A DNA stretch of 64,000 nucleotides from positions 3,162,001-3,226,000 of the forward strand of contig NZ_JASD01000008.1 in assembly GCF_000622385.1 (NCBI RefSeq). The letters are read 5' to 3'. Source of the stretch: Sulfitobacter noctilucicola. GTDB taxonomy: Bacteria; Pseudomonadota; Alphaproteobacteria; Rhodobacterales; Rhodobacteraceae. The position numbers were made by a program, and so were the translations under genes. The notes under the pieces are model-generated. The model was not told the origin of the DNA and did no database searches. It worked only from the letters and a program-made list of their open reading frames with translations. Positions 1 to 9,449 of the stretch are shown one piece after another (the stretch's first letter is position 1; every line of letters begins with the position of its first letter).

Positions 1-906
1 ACCACAGGCCAGGGCTACGTTGATGACGCTCATGTCCGTCTGCATCAGCAGGTTGCGCGCTTTTTGTAAGCGCAGTTCCATGTAGTAGCGTTTCGGAGAG
101 CGGTTGAGGTAGCGCCGGAAAAGCCGTTCCAATTGTCGCGTCGACATGCCCACATCCTTGGCCAACAGCGAAGGGCTGATCGGTTCCTCGATGTTGTTCT
201 CCATCATCTGGATGACCTGAGAGAGCTTGGGATGGCGCACACCGATACGGGTCGGGACGGACAGTCGTTGTGTATCCTGATCGGTGCGGATGGAGGAATA
301 GATCAGCTGATCGGCAACCGAATTTGCCAGCTCTTCGCCCTGATCGTCGGCAATCAGTTTGAGCATCAGGTCAATCGAGGAGGTGCCGCCCGCAGTGGTA
401 AGCCGGTTGCCGTCCACCACGAAGACGGATTTGGTCAGCGTGACCTCCAGAAATTCTTCGGAGAAACTGTCCTGGTTTTCCCAGTGGATCGTCGCTTTCT
501 TGCCATCCAGCAGACCGGCTTTGGCCAATGCATATGACGCAGTGCACAGCCCGCCCATGACCAACCCCTTACGCGCTTCACGGCGCAGCCATCCCAGTAC
601 CTTCTTGGTGGTGGCGTCCTGCACATTCATGCCACCGCAAACCATGATGGTGTCATCGCGGGTCAGTTCTTCCAGATCATGATCCAGTTTGAAAACTGTT
701 CCCGCGGAACAGGCAACACTTTCACCGCCTTCACCCATCGTGACCCAGTTATATAGCTGCTTTTCCGCCATCCGGTTTGCGATGCGCAGGCTGTCAATCG
801 CTGTGGCAAAGCAAAGCAAGCTGAATTGATCGAGCAGGACAAAGACAAAGCGGCGTGGCTTGTCTGCGTCTACGGGGATGCGGGTGGCCGAGCGCAGTGA
901 AGACAT
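1..906 (-). CDS. GlxA-family transcriptional regulator (3' end beyond window)
   Basis: The minus-strand frame is open from an ATG at 906 to the window edge, 302 codons, so the last residues are missing. The N-terminal part (RFVFVLLDQFSLLCFATAID) is a DJ-1/PfpI-like domain of the GlxA group, and the last visible part (LRLQKARNLLMQTDMSVINV) is the first half of an AraC-type helix-turn-helix DNA-binding domain. Family members are usually 310-340 aa, so only a short tail is lost. Proteins of this kind regulate amine or carnitine-type catabolism in proteobacteria, but the ligand cannot be read here. It is divergent from the DAHP synthase gene with 197 bp between the two starts. Confidence 0.85.
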   Translation of the reverse strand, partial: MSSLRSATRIPVDADKPRRFVFVLLDQFSLLCFATAIDSLRIANRMAEKQLYNWVTMGEGGESVACSAGTVFKLDHDLEELTRDDTIMVCGGMNVQDATTKKVLGWLRREARKGLVMGGLCTASYALAKAGLLDGKKATIHWENQDSFSEEFLEVTLTKSVFVVDGNRLTTAGGTSSIDLMLKLIADDQGEELANSVADQLIYSSIRTDQDTQRLSVPTRIGVRHPKLSQVIQMMENNIEEPISPSLLAKDVGMSTRQLERLFRRYLNRSPKRYYMELRLQKARNLLMQTDMSVINVALACG

Positions 907-1103
907 CACAGCGTCCTTTGTTCCTGTTGCTTTTGTAGATGTCCTATCACAAGAGCGACACATCTTGGCGAAAACCTTGCTCACGCAGTGGCCGAGACGT
1001 CAATGGGGTAAAATGCGTTCTGGCCTCTGCGCACGGGCTTTTGTATAGAAAGGGTTCTGATAGCGCTGACAATCGGCGCACACGACCGCGGAGTGAATAC
1101 GAC

Positions 1104-2474
1104 ATGACGAACTGGAGCAAATCAAGCTGGCGCGCGAAGCCGCGCATCCAGATGCCCGACTATCCCGATACAGCCGCCCTGAATGCGGTTGAGGCGCAGC
1201 TTGGACGATATCCGGTTCTGGTATTTGGCGGCGAAGCCCAGCGCTTGAAAAAGCATCTGGCGGCTGCGAGCCGTGGCGAGGCCTTCCTGCTGCAAGGCGG
1301 CGACTGCGCCGAAAGCTTTGAGCAATTCAGCTCTGACGCGATTCGTGATACCTTCAAGGTGTTGTTGCAGATGGCGATCGTGTTGACCTACGGGGCCAAG
1401 GTTCCGGTGATCAAACTGGGCCGCATGGCCGGTCAGTTTGCAAAGCCGCGTTCGGCCAACACCGAAACGGTGGATGGCGTGGAACTGCCGAGCTACCGTG
1501 GCGACATCATCAACGATTTGGACTTCACCGCTGATGCGCGAATTCCGAACCCGGACAAAATGCTGCGCGCCTATACTCAGGCCGCTGCAACGCTGAACCT
1601 TCTGCGCGCTTTTTCGACAGGTGGCTACGCGGATGTGCATCAGGTCCATGGTTGGACACTGGGCTTTACCGATGGAGAGCGCGCGGCCAAGTACCGCGAT
1701 ATTGCAAACCGCATCTCCGACACGCTTGATTTCATGTCAGCGGCCGGTGTCAACGCGGATACGGCCCATACGCTGCAATCGGTTGAGTTCTATACCAGCC
1801 ATGAATCGCTGTTGCTGGAATACGAAGAGGCGCTGTGCCGTCAGGACAGTATGACAGGCAAGTGGCTTGCGGGTTCCGGTCATATGATCTGGATCGGTGA
1901 CCGCACACGTCAGCCTGACGGGGCGCATGTGGAATTCGCCTCAGGCGTCATGAACCCGATTGGCCTTAAGTGTGGTCCAAGCATGACGGCTGATGACCTC
2001 AAAAAACTGATGGCGAAACTCAACCCCGAAAACGAAGCCGGCCGCCTGACATTGATCGCGCGTTTTGGTGCGGGTTCTGTTGGCGAACACCTGCCGCGTT
2101 TGATCAAGGCAGTGCAGGAAGAGGGTGCCAATGTGGTCTGGACCTGTGATGCGATGCACGGGAACACCATCAAGTCGTCAACCGGTTACAAGACACGGCC
2201 TTTCGATTCCGTGCTGCGCGAAGTACGTGAATTTTTCGGGGTTCATGCAGCCGAAGGCACGATCCCGGGTGGCGTGCACTTTGAAATGACGGGTCAGGAT
2301 GTGACCGAATGTACCGGTGGTGTACGTGCGGTGTCTGACGAGGACCTGTCAGATCGCTATCACACAGCTTGTGACCCGCGTCTGAACGCAAGCCAGTCCT
2401 TGGAACTCGCGTTCCTTGTCGCTGAGGAGCTGACAGCACGCCGGGCTGAGCAAGCGGCCAAAGCCGCCGGTTAA
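1104..2474 (+). CDS. Class II 3-deoxy-7-phosphoheptulonate (DAHP) synthase
   Basis: A 456-aa protein beginning [20 protein letters not shown]. It joins phosphoenolpyruvate and erythrose 4-phosphate in the first step of the shikimate pathway, in the cytoplasm. Class II (plant-like) signatures are visible: [10 protein letters not shown], the [14 protein letters not shown] substrate-binding stretch and [11 protein letters not shown]. The length fits the class. The frame is open upstream to 939, but the conserved N-terminus starts at the ATG at 1104, which I chose. The gene stands alone and is followed closely by a terminator hairpin. A second shikimate gene (aroQ) lies 42 kb away in the window. 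Confidence 0.95.
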   Translation: MTNWSKSSWRAKPRIQMPDYPDTAALNAVEAQLGRYPVLVFGGEAQRLKKHLAAASRGEAFLLQGGDCAESFEQFSSDAIRDTFKVLLQMAIVLTYGAKVPVIKLGRMAGQFAKPRSANTETVDGVELPSYRGDIINDLDFTADARIPNPDKMLRAYTQAAATLNLLRAFSTGGYADVHQVHGWTLGFTDGERAAKYRDIANRISDTLDFMSAAGVNADTAHTLQSVEFYTSHESLLLEYEEALCRQDSMTGKWLAGSGHMIWIGDRTRQPDGAHVEFASGVMNPIGLKCGPSMTADDLKKLMAKLNPENEAGRLTLIARFGAGSVGEHLPRLIKAVQEEGANVVWTCDAMHGNTIKSSTGYKTRPFDSVLREVREFFGVHAAEGTIPGGVHFEMTGQDVTECTGGVRAVSDEDLSDRYHTACDPRLNASQSLELAFLVAEELTARRAEQAAKAAG

Positions 2475-2497
2475 GGAGCGCCGGAATACCAACGAAG

Positions 2498-2532
2498 ACG
2501 CCGCGCGGAGGGTTGCTCTGGGCGGCGTTTTT
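2498..2532 (+). terminator. Rho-independent terminator after DAHP synthase
   Basis: The 7-bp stem ACGCCGC (2498-2504) pairs with GCGGCGT (2522-2528) and runs into a T-rich stretch. It sits 24 nt after the DAHP synthase stop and lies between that gene and the convergent PAS-domain gene. Confidence 0.75.
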
Positions 2533-2562
2533 CATTTCCATATAATGGTTTGGAAATCGGTC

Positions 2563-3288
2563 TTATTCGTCGGTCTTTATCAGACGCAGGTAGGGAGGGC
2601 GGCGTTTGCCTTCGCTATTTCGCCCGCCGGAGAATGTCGGTGCATCTTCCGACAGACCAGTCGAATAGCGGGGCTCCGTGCGCGGCAAGGACGGGCTTTT
2701 AGGGACCTTGGCTTCGGTCGGGGCAGGTGCCGGCGGCTGTCCCGCAGCGATGTGCAGCACCTCTTTCTTCATTACGTCAAACCTGCGAGGAGCGATACCT
2801 ACATCGCCTTGGGCCACGAAACACCCCAATACACGGCTGACATCGCCCAGATCGCTTTTTAGCGGCAACAGGATCAACCGCGCCTCAAGTGGTGGTCGGC
2901 CCACAGCGCCTTCCGAGCAAAGATGCAACGTGCTGATGGCGGGTGTCTGAAAGACGATCTCAAGCAGGTCGGAAATCTCGGTGCGGGCGGCCGGTGTGAA
3001 CATCGCAGTGAGCGGCATACCGCGCACCTCCATACCCATCAGGTCGTTCAGATGGCTGCCCGCGATACGCAACCGCGCCACACCGGGGGCAATCCGCTCA
3101 AGAATAAAGGCGTTCTCCAACGCACGTTCGATGCCGCGGGGATCAATGTCAGAGCGTTTGGGCAGCAGACGGGTACCGCGCACCGCCTCCCAATAGGCTT
3201 CGACCTGCGCAATGGCAGCATATCCGGTTGTTGACTGAAAATCTGACATAGCCAGTACATTCTGCTCGTTATGAGGTGACTTGTCCAT
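2563..3288 (-). CDS. PAS-domain (PAS_5-type) protein of unknown role
   Basis: A 241-aa protein. Residues about 20-160 match the alphaproteobacterial PAS_5 family (YWEAVRGTRLLPKRSDIDPRG, then ILERIAPGVARLRIAGSHLN, then MPLTAMFTPAAR). The C-terminal 70 residues are low-complexity and basic. These proteins are small cytoplasmic PAS sensors with no output domain; their function is not known to me. The start at 3288 is preceded by AGAGGA at good spacing; a longer reading frame reaches 3354 without a better site. It is divergent from yicC, and the shared intergenic region holds CtrA-type sites. Confidence 0.8.
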   Translation of the reverse strand: MDKSPHNEQNVLAMSDFQSTTGYAAIAQVEAYWEAVRGTRLLPKRSDIDPRGIERALENAFILERIAPGVARLRIAGSHLNDLMGMEVRGMPLTAMFTPAARTEISDLLEIVFQTPAISTLHLCSEGAVGRPPLEARLILLPLKSDLGDVSRVLGCFVAQGDVGIAPRRFDVMKKEVLHIAAGQPPAPAPTEAKVPKSPSLPRTEPRYSTGLSEDAPTFSGGRNSEGKRRPPYLRLIKTDE

Positions 3289-3387
3289 CTGCGTTGATCC
3301 TCTGCGACCGATTGTGACGCACTGGTGCGCAACAGCTCGGCGCCACGCGACCACTACATCTATGCCGCCCCCACGCCATAGCTTTTG

Positions 3388-3402
3388 TTAAGAATTAGAT
3401 AA
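3388..3402 (-). promoter_or_regulatory. Degenerate CtrA-like half-matched site
   Basis: TTAA-N7-ATAA on the plus strand (TTAT-N7-TTAA on the minus strand), one mismatch from the CtrA consensus. It lies about 100 bp upstream of the PAS-domain gene and 45 bp from the perfect site at 3432-3446. Confidence 0.4.
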
Positions 3403-3431
3403 CATGTCACATCGCAATTTCCCCTTCATTC

Positions 3432-3446
3432 TTAAACATTGGTTAA
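3432..3446. promoter_or_regulatory. Consensus CtrA-binding site TTAA-N7-TTAA
   Basis: TTAA at 3432-3435 and TTAA at 3443-3446 are separated by exactly seven bases (ACATTGG), the published consensus for the alphaproteobacterial cell-cycle and motility regulator CtrA. It is 79 bp upstream of the yicC start and about 140 bp upstream of the divergent PAS gene. The CtrA phosphorelay gene chpT is also in this window. Binding itself is inferred. Confidence 0.6.
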
Positions 3447-3524
3447 CCGCATTCTCACCGTGGCAGGGCTTGCTCACTTGGGGTGTTTCCCCGTATTGCA
3501 GGCGAAACGCAAATTGGGGGGCAC

Positions 3525-4463
3525 ATGACATCAACGCACAACACGTCCGGATCTGCACACAAGCAGGGCGCTATTATCCGGTCGATGACCGGCTTTGCCT
3601 CAGGCGTTGGAACGCATGCGCCCTTCAGATGGAGCTGGGAAGTGCGAAGTGTCAATGGACGTGGGTTAGACCTGCGTTTGCGTGTCCCTGACTGGGTCGA
3701 GGGGTTGGAAGCGGGTCTGCGCAAGAAATTGGGTGCTGTTGCGGCACGTGGGAATATCACCTGCAATTTGCGTCTGACACGTGAAGATCAGGACGGTGCA
3801 CTGGCTGTAAACACTGCACACCTCGATACAGTACTGGCGGCGCTGCACAAGATCGAAGAACGCGCGATGGATGCGGGAGTTTCGCTGGCACCGTCCAAGG
3901 CGACGGATATTGTGACGATGCGTGGCGTGCTGGAACAACCGGTCTATCAGGACGATGCCGCTGCACTTTGCGCAGTGCTGCTGGCGGATGCGGATACTGT
4001 GCTGGCAGACTTTGACGCTATGCGTGCAGAAGAGGGGGGCGCGCTGCGCGATGTCCTTGGTGCCCAGCTTGAGCAGGTATCCGACCTCACACGGCAGGCA
4101 GCGGATATGGTGCCAGCAAGAGCAGACGCGATGGCCCAGACATTGCGCGACAATCTGGCCCGCATATTGGAAAACACCGAAGGTGCCGATCAGGACCGTG
4201 TCGCACAAGAGTTGGCACTTATTGCTGTCAAAGCCGACATCACAGAAGAAATCGACCGTCTGCACGCCCATGTTACAGCCGCACAAGCATTGTTAAAAGG
4301 TGGCGGTGCCGTGGGGCGTAAACTGGATTTCCTGATCCAGGAGTTCAACCGCGAAGCAAACACATTATGCTCCAAAGCGCAGATGAAAGAGCTCACCCAA
4401 GTGGGTCTCGCGCTCAAAGCTGTGATCGACCAAATGCGCGAACAAGTTCAGAATGTGGAGTAA
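3525..4463 (+). CDS. YicC/YloC-family endoribonuclease
   Basis: A 312-aa protein with the family start motif IRSMTGFASG at residues 18-27, the SVNGRGLDLRLRVPDW stretch and the C-terminal FLIQEFNREANTLCSKA signature. YicC/YloC proteins are RNA-cleaving enzymes linked to stationary-phase RNA turnover. The ATG at 3525 follows a run of six Gs and gives an N-terminal extension of about 16 residues over the usual start. It sits directly upstream of gmk with a 3-nt gap, the standard arrangement for this family. Confidence 0.92.
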   Translation: MTSTHNTSGSAHKQGAIIRSMTGFASGVGTHAPFRWSWEVRSVNGRGLDLRLRVPDWVEGLEAGLRKKLGAVAARGNITCNLRLTREDQDGALAVNTAHLDTVLAALHKIEERAMDAGVSLAPSKATDIVTMRGVLEQPVYQDDAAALCAVLLADADTVLADFDAMRAEEGGALRDVLGAQLEQVSDLTRQAADMVPARADAMAQTLRDNLARILENTEGADQDRVAQELALIAVKADITEEIDRLHAHVTAAQALLKGGGAVGRKLDFLIQEFNREANTLCSKAQMKELTQVGLALKAVIDQMREQVQNVE

Positions 4464-4466
4464 GTT

Positions 4467-5120
4467 ATGAATGGCGCACAAGCGGACAGACGTGGCCTTC
4501 TGATCATTCTCAGCTCGCCTTCGGGGGCGGGCAAATCAACGCTGGCGCGCAAGCTGCGCGATTGGGATACGTCATTGCAGTTCTCGGTCTCTTCCACCAC
4601 GCGGCCACCACGCGAGGGAGAGGTCGAAGGGCTGGATTATTATTTCACCACGCAGGAAGATTTCCGAAATTCGGTAAATCAGGGCGATATGCTTGAACAT
4701 GCGCGGGTCTTTGGCAACTACTACGGATCACCCCGCGCCCCTGTACAAGAAGCGATCGAAGCAGGGCGGGATGTACTGTTTGACGTGGACTGGCAGGGGG
4801 CACAGCAGATCAGCAATTCCGCGCTCAAGGATTACGTGCTGTCGATTTTCATCCTGCCGCCCTCCATTGCTGAATTAAAGCGCCGTCTGGTGTCACGCGG
4901 GCAGGACAGCCCCGACACGATCGCGCTGCGCATGGCGGCAAGCTGGGATGAAATCAGTCACTGGGACGGGTATGACTATGTTCTCGTCAACGACGATCTG
5001 GCAGAGACCGAAGCACGGCTGAAGGCGATCATTACGGCCGAGCGGTTCCGCCGCTCACAGCAACCGCGACTGGTGGATCACGTAAGAAAACTGCAAACCG
5101 AATTCGAGGATGACACATGA
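4467..5120 (+). CDS. gmk: Guanylate kinase
   Basis: A 217-aa protein that phosphorylates GMP to GDP with ATP, in the cytoplasm. The P-loop [11 protein letters not shown] is at residues 16-26 and the GMP-binding stretch [21 protein letters not shown] follows at about residue 40. The family length is about 205-215 aa. It is in an operon with yicC and overlaps the next gene by four bases (ATGA). Confidence 0.97.
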   Translation: MNGAQADRRGLLIILSSPSGAGKSTLARKLRDWDTSLQFSVSSTTRPPREGEVEGLDYYFTTQEDFRNSVNQGDMLEHARVFGNYYGSPRAPVQEAIEAGRDVLFDVDWQGAQQISNSALKDYVLSIFILPPSIAELKRRLVSRGQDSPDTIALRMAASWDEISHWDGYDYVLVNDDLAETEARLKAIITAERFRRSQQPRLVDHVRKLQTEFEDDT

Positions 5121-5638
5121 CCCTTTATGCTTTGGCAGAGATTAGCCCCACCGTTGACGACAGCGCTTGGGTGGCACCGGATGCGAATGTGATCGGCAAT
5201 GTTGTGCTGGATGCCGCATCATCGGTCTGGTTCGGATCGACCCTGCGCGGCGACAACGAGGTAATTCACATCGGCAAGGGCAGCAACGTGCAGGAAAACT
5301 GTGTGTTTCACACTGATCCCGGCTTTCCGCTGACCATCGGTGAGAATTGTACAATCGGTCACAAAGTGATGCTGCACGGGTGCAGCATTGGCGACAACAG
5401 CCTGATCGGGATGGGTGCCACTGTGCTGAACGGCGCAAAGATCGGCAAAAATTGTCTGATAGGTGCCGGTGCGCTGATTACTGAAAACAAGGTCATTCCG
5501 GACGGCTCGCTCGTCATGGGGGCACCGGGCAAGGTTGTACGCGAACTCGACGCGGGTGCCATCGCGAAGCTCACCGCGAGTGCGCAGCACTACTCGGAAA
5601 ATGCGGCCCGCTTCCGCCGTGATCTGAAACCGCTCTAA
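5117..5638 (+). CDS. Gamma-carbonic anhydrase-family hexapeptide protein
   Basis: A 173-aa left-handed beta-helix protein built of hexapeptide repeats (VIGNVV, LIGMGA, LIGAGA). The three histidines expected for the trimer zinc site are present (His65 in VFHTDPG, His82 and His87 in [10 protein letters not shown]), so catalytic activity as a gamma-type carbonic anhydrase is possible. Many relatives have unknown physiological roles. It overlaps gmk by ATGA and is followed after 2 nt by phoR, so it may be co-transcribed with either. Confidence 0.9.
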   Translation: MTLYALAEISPTVDDSAWVAPDANVIGNVVLDAASSVWFGSTLRGDNEVIHIGKGSNVQENCVFHTDPGFPLTIGENCTIGHKVMLHGCSIGDNSLIGMGATVLNGAKIGKNCLIGAGALITENKVIPDGSLVMGAPGKVVRELDAGAIAKLTASAQHYSENAARFRRDLKPL

Positions 5639-5640
5639 AG

Positions 5641-6717
5641 ATGGCCGACCGCGGCATATTGAATGATGTGCTGGCGGCTTTGCCGTTGCCTGCGCTTGCG
5701 ATCAACCGACATGAGCGGATCGTCGCAATCAACGCACAGGCCGAGGGGTTGCTTGGCAAGGGCGCGGTTGACCGTCATTTCGTAACAGTGCTGCGTCAGC
5801 CCACGCTGGTCGAGGCGGTAGAAGGTCTTTTGGAAGACGGCAAACCGCGCAGTGTGCCCTACCTTGGCGGTGATCCGGTGCGTCCGCTCACTTATCAGGT
5901 CACACTGCGGGCAATCGGCACAGGCAGCAGTCTGATCGCAAGTTTCGAAGACATGACCCATGCGGCACAGGCGGGTCAGATGCGCCGTGATTTTGTCGCC
6001 AATGTCAGTCACGAATTGCGCACGCCGCTGACGTCGCTGATGGGGTTTATCGAAACGCTGAGCGGTCCGGCCAGAGATGATGCCAAAGCCCGCGACCGGT
6101 TTTTGCAGATCATGGCAGGCGAGACGGAGCGAATGAACCGGCTTGTGGGTGACCTGTTATCGCTCAGCCGCGTCGAAGCCGACGAGCGGGTGCGCCCGAC
6201 AACGCCTGTGAACCTGCGCGACATCTTGCAAAGTACATTGCGCAATCTTAACCCGCTTGCCGTGGACCGAGATGTTCTTTTGCGGCCGTCTTTCGGCGAG
6301 GACCGGATCACGCTGACGGCGGATGCGGATCAGTTGTTGCAGGTTTTTACCAACCTCATCGAAAACGCGATCAAATACGGCGCGCCCGGGAAATTCGTGG
6401 ATATCGGTGCGGAGACTTCGCTTCACGATCCGGCCATGCGTGGCCCAGCGGTGCGGGTAACTGTGCGGGATTACGGTAATGGTATCGCGCCGGAGCATTT
6501 GCCGAGACTGACAGAGCGATTCTACCGCGCGGACAGCCACCGCAGCCGCGCTTTGGGCGGTACAGGGTTGGGGTTGGCGATTGTGAAACACATCCTCAAC
6601 CGGCACCGCGGCCGGCTCAAGATCGCGTCGACTGTGGGCGAAGGGGCTGAATTTACGGTTATTCTACCGATGGATAGCGAAGCGGCACCGGCTGATCGTG
6701 CAGAAAAACTGGCCTAA
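5641..6717 (+). CDS. phoR: PhoR-type sensor histidine kinase, no membrane segment
   Basis: A 358-aa kinase: a PAS-like region (about 10-105), a HisKA dimerisation/phosphoacceptor domain with His124 in VSHELRTPL, and an ATPase domain with N (NLIENAIKYGAP), G1 (DYGNGI) and G2 (GGTGLGLAIVKHIL) boxes. Its partner is inferred to be PhoB, encoded at the end of the same locus. Unlike E. coli PhoR, I see no transmembrane helix, so the protein should be cytoplasmic and sense phosphate through the Pst/PhoU complex. It lies just upstream of the Pho box that drives pstS. Confidence 0.9.
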   Translation: MADRGILNDVLAALPLPALAINRHERIVAINAQAEGLLGKGAVDRHFVTVLRQPTLVEAVEGLLEDGKPRSVPYLGGDPVRPLTYQVTLRAIGTGSSLIASFEDMTHAAQAGQMRRDFVANVSHELRTPLTSLMGFIETLSGPARDDAKARDRFLQIMAGETERMNRLVGDLLSLSRVEADERVRPTTPVNLRDILQSTLRNLNPLAVDRDVLLRPSFGEDRITLTADADQLLQVFTNLIENAIKYGAPGKFVDIGAETSLHDPAMRGPAVRVTVRDYGNGIAPEHLPRLTERFYRADSHRSRALGGTGLGLAIVKHILNRHRGRLKIASTVGEGAEFTVILPMDSEAAPADRAEKLA

Positions 6718-6733
6718 ACGGCGTCCAGCGGTC

Positions 6734-6766
6734 TTTGTCATAAATCTGTAACACAACTGTCACAAA
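6734..6766 (+). promoter_or_regulatory. Pho box: three tandem 11-bp repeats before pstS
   Basis: Three adjacent 11-mers, TTTGTCATAAA, TCTGTAACACA and ACTGTCACAAA, match the PhoB direct-repeat consensus (CTGTCAT plus four AT-rich bases). A plausible -10 element (TAAGCAT) starts a few bases downstream, so PhoB would replace a -35 element. The array lies 78 bp upstream of the pstS start. Confidence 0.85.
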
Positions 6767-6843
6767 AGCTAAGCATGGCGCCCGTAGTTGAGGCCCAATC
6801 ACCAAGGGGGTGATTTTCGATTTCAACGCTGACAGGAGACATC

Positions 6844-7884
6844 ATGTCACTGACAAAACTGACGACATCCGCGCTGGCAATTGCCGCACTTTCCGCAACT
6901 GCTGCTGCCGCACGCGACAACGTTCAGGTAGCCGGTTCGTCCACCGTGCTGCCCTATGCATCCATCGTCGCCGAAGCTTTTGGCGAAAATACAGACTTCC
7001 CGACACCTGTTGTTGAATCAGGCGGCTCTTCCGCCGGTCTGAAGCGGTTCTGCGAAGGCGTTGGCGAAAACACCATCGACGTGGCCAACGCATCCCGCGC
7101 CATCCGTGAAAAAGAGATCAAGGCATGTGCCGAAAACGGCGTGACCGACATCATCGAAGTCCGTATCGGCTATGACGGGATCGTCTTTGCGTCCCAGATC
7201 AACGGACCAGCCTACACAGCGTTCCAGCCTTCCGATATCTTCAACGCCATCGGCGCGAAGGTCCTGAAAGATGGCGCGATTGTCGAGAACTCCTATGACA
7301 CGTGGTCCGACTTCAACAGCGATCTCCCAGACGCTGAAATCGCCATGTTCATCCCCGGCACCAAGCACGGCACACGTGAAGTTTTCGAAGACAAGGTTCT
7401 GCTGAAGGGCTGTGAAGACACAGGGGCCATGCAGGCCATGATGGACGGCGGCATGTCCGAGGACGACGCTGAGGATGCCTGCCTTGACGTGCGTCAGGAC
7501 GGCAAGTCAGTGGACATCGACGGTGACTACACCGAGACACTTGCACGGATCGATGCCAATACAGACGGCATCGGCGTATTCGGTCTGGCGTTCTACGAGA
7601 ACAACCAGGACAAGCTCAAAGTTGCTACAATGGGCGACGTTGCACCATCCACCGAGACCATCGCATCAGGTGAATATCCTGTATCGCGTCCGCTGTTCTT
7701 CTACGTGAAGAAAGCACACATCGGCGTGATCCCCGGTTTGAAAGAATACGCGCAGTTCTTTGTAGCCGACGAACTGGCTGGTCCTTCCGGCCCGCTTGCG
7801 AACTACGGTCTGGTTTCCGATCCGGAACTGGCGGACACGCAAGCAACTGTTGCTGATGAAAAGACTTTGGGCGCAGGCTCTTAA
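6844..7884 (+). CDS. pstS: Phosphate ABC transporter, periplasmic phosphate-binding protein
   Basis: A 346-aa secreted binding protein. Residues 1-22 are a signal peptide (hydrophobic core then ATAAAA), followed by the phosphate-binding start VQVAGSSTVLPYA and SGGSSAGLKRFCEG. It captures phosphate in the periplasm and hands it to PstC/PstA. A strong hairpin follows the gene, as is usual when the binding protein is made in excess over the membrane subunits. Expression should rise under phosphate starvation through the upstream Pho box. Confidence 0.95.
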   Translation: MSLTKLTTSALAIAALSATAAAARDNVQVAGSSTVLPYASIVAEAFGENTDFPTPVVESGGSSAGLKRFCEGVGENTIDVANASRAIREKEIKACAENGVTDIIEVRIGYDGIVFASQINGPAYTAFQPSDIFNAIGAKVLKDGAIVENSYDTWSDFNSDLPDAEIAMFIPGTKHGTREVFEDKVLLKGCEDTGAMQAMMDGGMSEDDAEDACLDVRQDGKSVDIDGDYTETLARIDANTDGIGVFGLAFYENNQDKLKVATMGDVAPSTETIASGEYPVSRPLFFYVKKAHIGVIPGLKEYAQFFVADELAGPSGPLANYGLVSDPELADTQATVADEKTLGAGS

Positions 7885-7907
7885 GCCGCGTCAGATGATG
7901 AAGACTT

Positions 7908-7932
7908 CGGGGGCGGCATTCTGCTGCCCCCG
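7908..7932 (+). terminator. Intercistronic pstS-pstC hairpin
   Basis: A 10-bp stem (CGGGGGCGGC with GCTGCCCCCG, one G-U pair) and 5-nt loop, not followed by a T run. This suggests an RNA-stabilising or partial-attenuation element that favours pstS over the downstream genes, not a full terminator. Confidence 0.55.
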
Positions 7933-7976
7933 ACTTTACGAATAGGACGAAAGTCCGTTGGCTGTGTGGGGGCTAC

Positions 7977-9449
7977 ATGCCATTACTCTGGGTTTTTCTA
8001 ATCGTCCTGACGATTGCGATTGGCGGGTATTTCGCCGGTCGGATGCGGGTGCTTCAGCACGCTGGCGGTGACCGTCGCAAGATGCATTCCTTGCCAAATT
8101 ACTACGGCGGTAACGTAGCGATCAAAGCGGCGGTGCCTGCCTTTTTCCTTCTCGTGGCATGGCTTTTGATCCAGCCATGGATTGTCAATAGTTCGGTTTC
8201 CAATCTGATCCCCGACAGTGCGATCGCCGAAAGCTCCTCGCGGGGGTTGGTCCTTTCCGAAGTCCGTCGCGCCGCCAACGGGCTTGATATGGCTGTTGCA
8301 CAGGGCGCATTGAGTGAAGACGACGCGCGTCAACCCGATGCTGATGTCACGGATATATCGGCCAAGCTTCAGGCCTCCGGTGCGATTGTCACCTCGCAAA
8401 TCACGCCTCCTGTTTTGCAAGCTGCCCAACGCTACCGCGACTTGAACACACAGGGCAGCACATGGATGGCGATTGCTGTGATCTCCCTTGCTGTTGCAGG
8501 CGCGCTTTGGGGGCTGCGCGGAGCCGTGCCAGACTACCGCGCACGCAATGTGGTTGAAACCGCAGTGCGCTATCTGCTTATCGGAGCGGCCTCAATCGCG
8601 ATCCTGACGACACTCGGCATCGTGCTGTCGCTGGTTTTCAACACAATCGAGTTCTTCCGCCTTTATCCCGCCGCCGACTTCTTCTTTGGCACCAACTGGG
8701 CCCCGAGTTTCTCTGGGCGCGGGGGCAGCTCTGATCTGGGCGTGTTGCCGCTCCTTTGGGGGACATTCTATATCTCCATCGTGGCGCTGGCGGTGGCGAT
8801 CCCAATCGGCCTCTTTGCCGCAATTTATCTGTCCGAATACGCAACACCGCGCATCCGCTCGATCGCGAAGCCCTTGCTTGAAGTGCTCGCGGGTATCCCG
8901 ACTATCGTGTACGGTCTGTTTGCGCTGCTGACGGTCGGGCCGCTTCTGGTGTCCGTTTTTGGTCGCGACGGTCTAGGCATCATGCAGGCTGGTACCGCCG
9001 TTGTCACAGCGGGCCTTGTCATGGGCATCATGCTGATCCCGTTTGTAAGCTCGCTTTCAGATGACATCATCAATGCCGTACCACAGGCGATGCGCGACGG
9101 CTCTTACGGGTTGGGCGCGACCAAATCCGAAACCATCAGGCAAGTCGTTTTGCCTGCTGCCTTGCCGGGCATTGTAGGGGCGATCCTGCTTGCCGCCAGC
9201 CGTGCCATTGGCGAGACGATGATCGTTGTGCTGGGGGCGGGGGCTGCGGCACGCCTGTCGCTCAATCCATTCGACGCCATGACCACCGTGACCGCCAAGA
9301 TCGTCAGCCAGCTGACCGGCGACGCGGATTTTGCCAGCCCCGAAGCGCTGGTTGCCTTTGCCCTTGGGATGACCCTGTTTGTCATCACTTTGGGTCTGAA
9401 TATTTTCGCGCTCTACATCGTGCGCAAGTACCGGGAGCAATATGACTGA
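7977..9449 (+). CDS. pstC: Phosphate ABC transporter permease PstC
   Basis: A 490-aa inner-membrane permease. An N-terminal membrane segment and a roughly 110-residue non-homologous region precede the permease core (about 190-485), which has helices such as LPLLWGTFYISIVALAVAIP and the coupling loop GATKSETIRQVVLPAALPGI. It is longer than E. coli PstC (319 aa) but this extended form is common in Rhodobacteraceae. With PstA it forms the phosphate channel. It overlaps the pstA start by one base (TGATG). Confidence 0.93.
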   Translation: MPLLWVFLIVLTIAIGGYFAGRMRVLQHAGGDRRKMHSLPNYYGGNVAIKAAVPAFFLLVAWLLIQPWIVNSSVSNLIPDSAIAESSSRGLVLSEVRRAANGLDMAVAQGALSEDDARQPDADVTDISAKLQASGAIVTSQITPPVLQAAQRYRDLNTQGSTWMAIAVISLAVAGALWGLRGAVPDYRARNVVETAVRYLLIGAASIAILTTLGIVLSLVFNTIEFFRLYPAADFFFGTNWAPSFSGRGGSSDLGVLPLLWGTFYISIVALAVAIPIGLFAAIYLSEYATPRIRSIAKPLLEVLAGIPTIVYGLFALLTVGPLLVSVFGRDGLGIMQAGTAVVTAGLVMGIMLIPFVSSLSDDIINAVPQAMRDGSYGLGATKSETIRQVVLPAALPGIVGAILLAASRAIGETMIVVLGAGAAARLSLNPFDAMTTVTAKIVSQLTGDADFASPEALVAFALGMTLFVITLGLNIFALYIVRKYREQYD

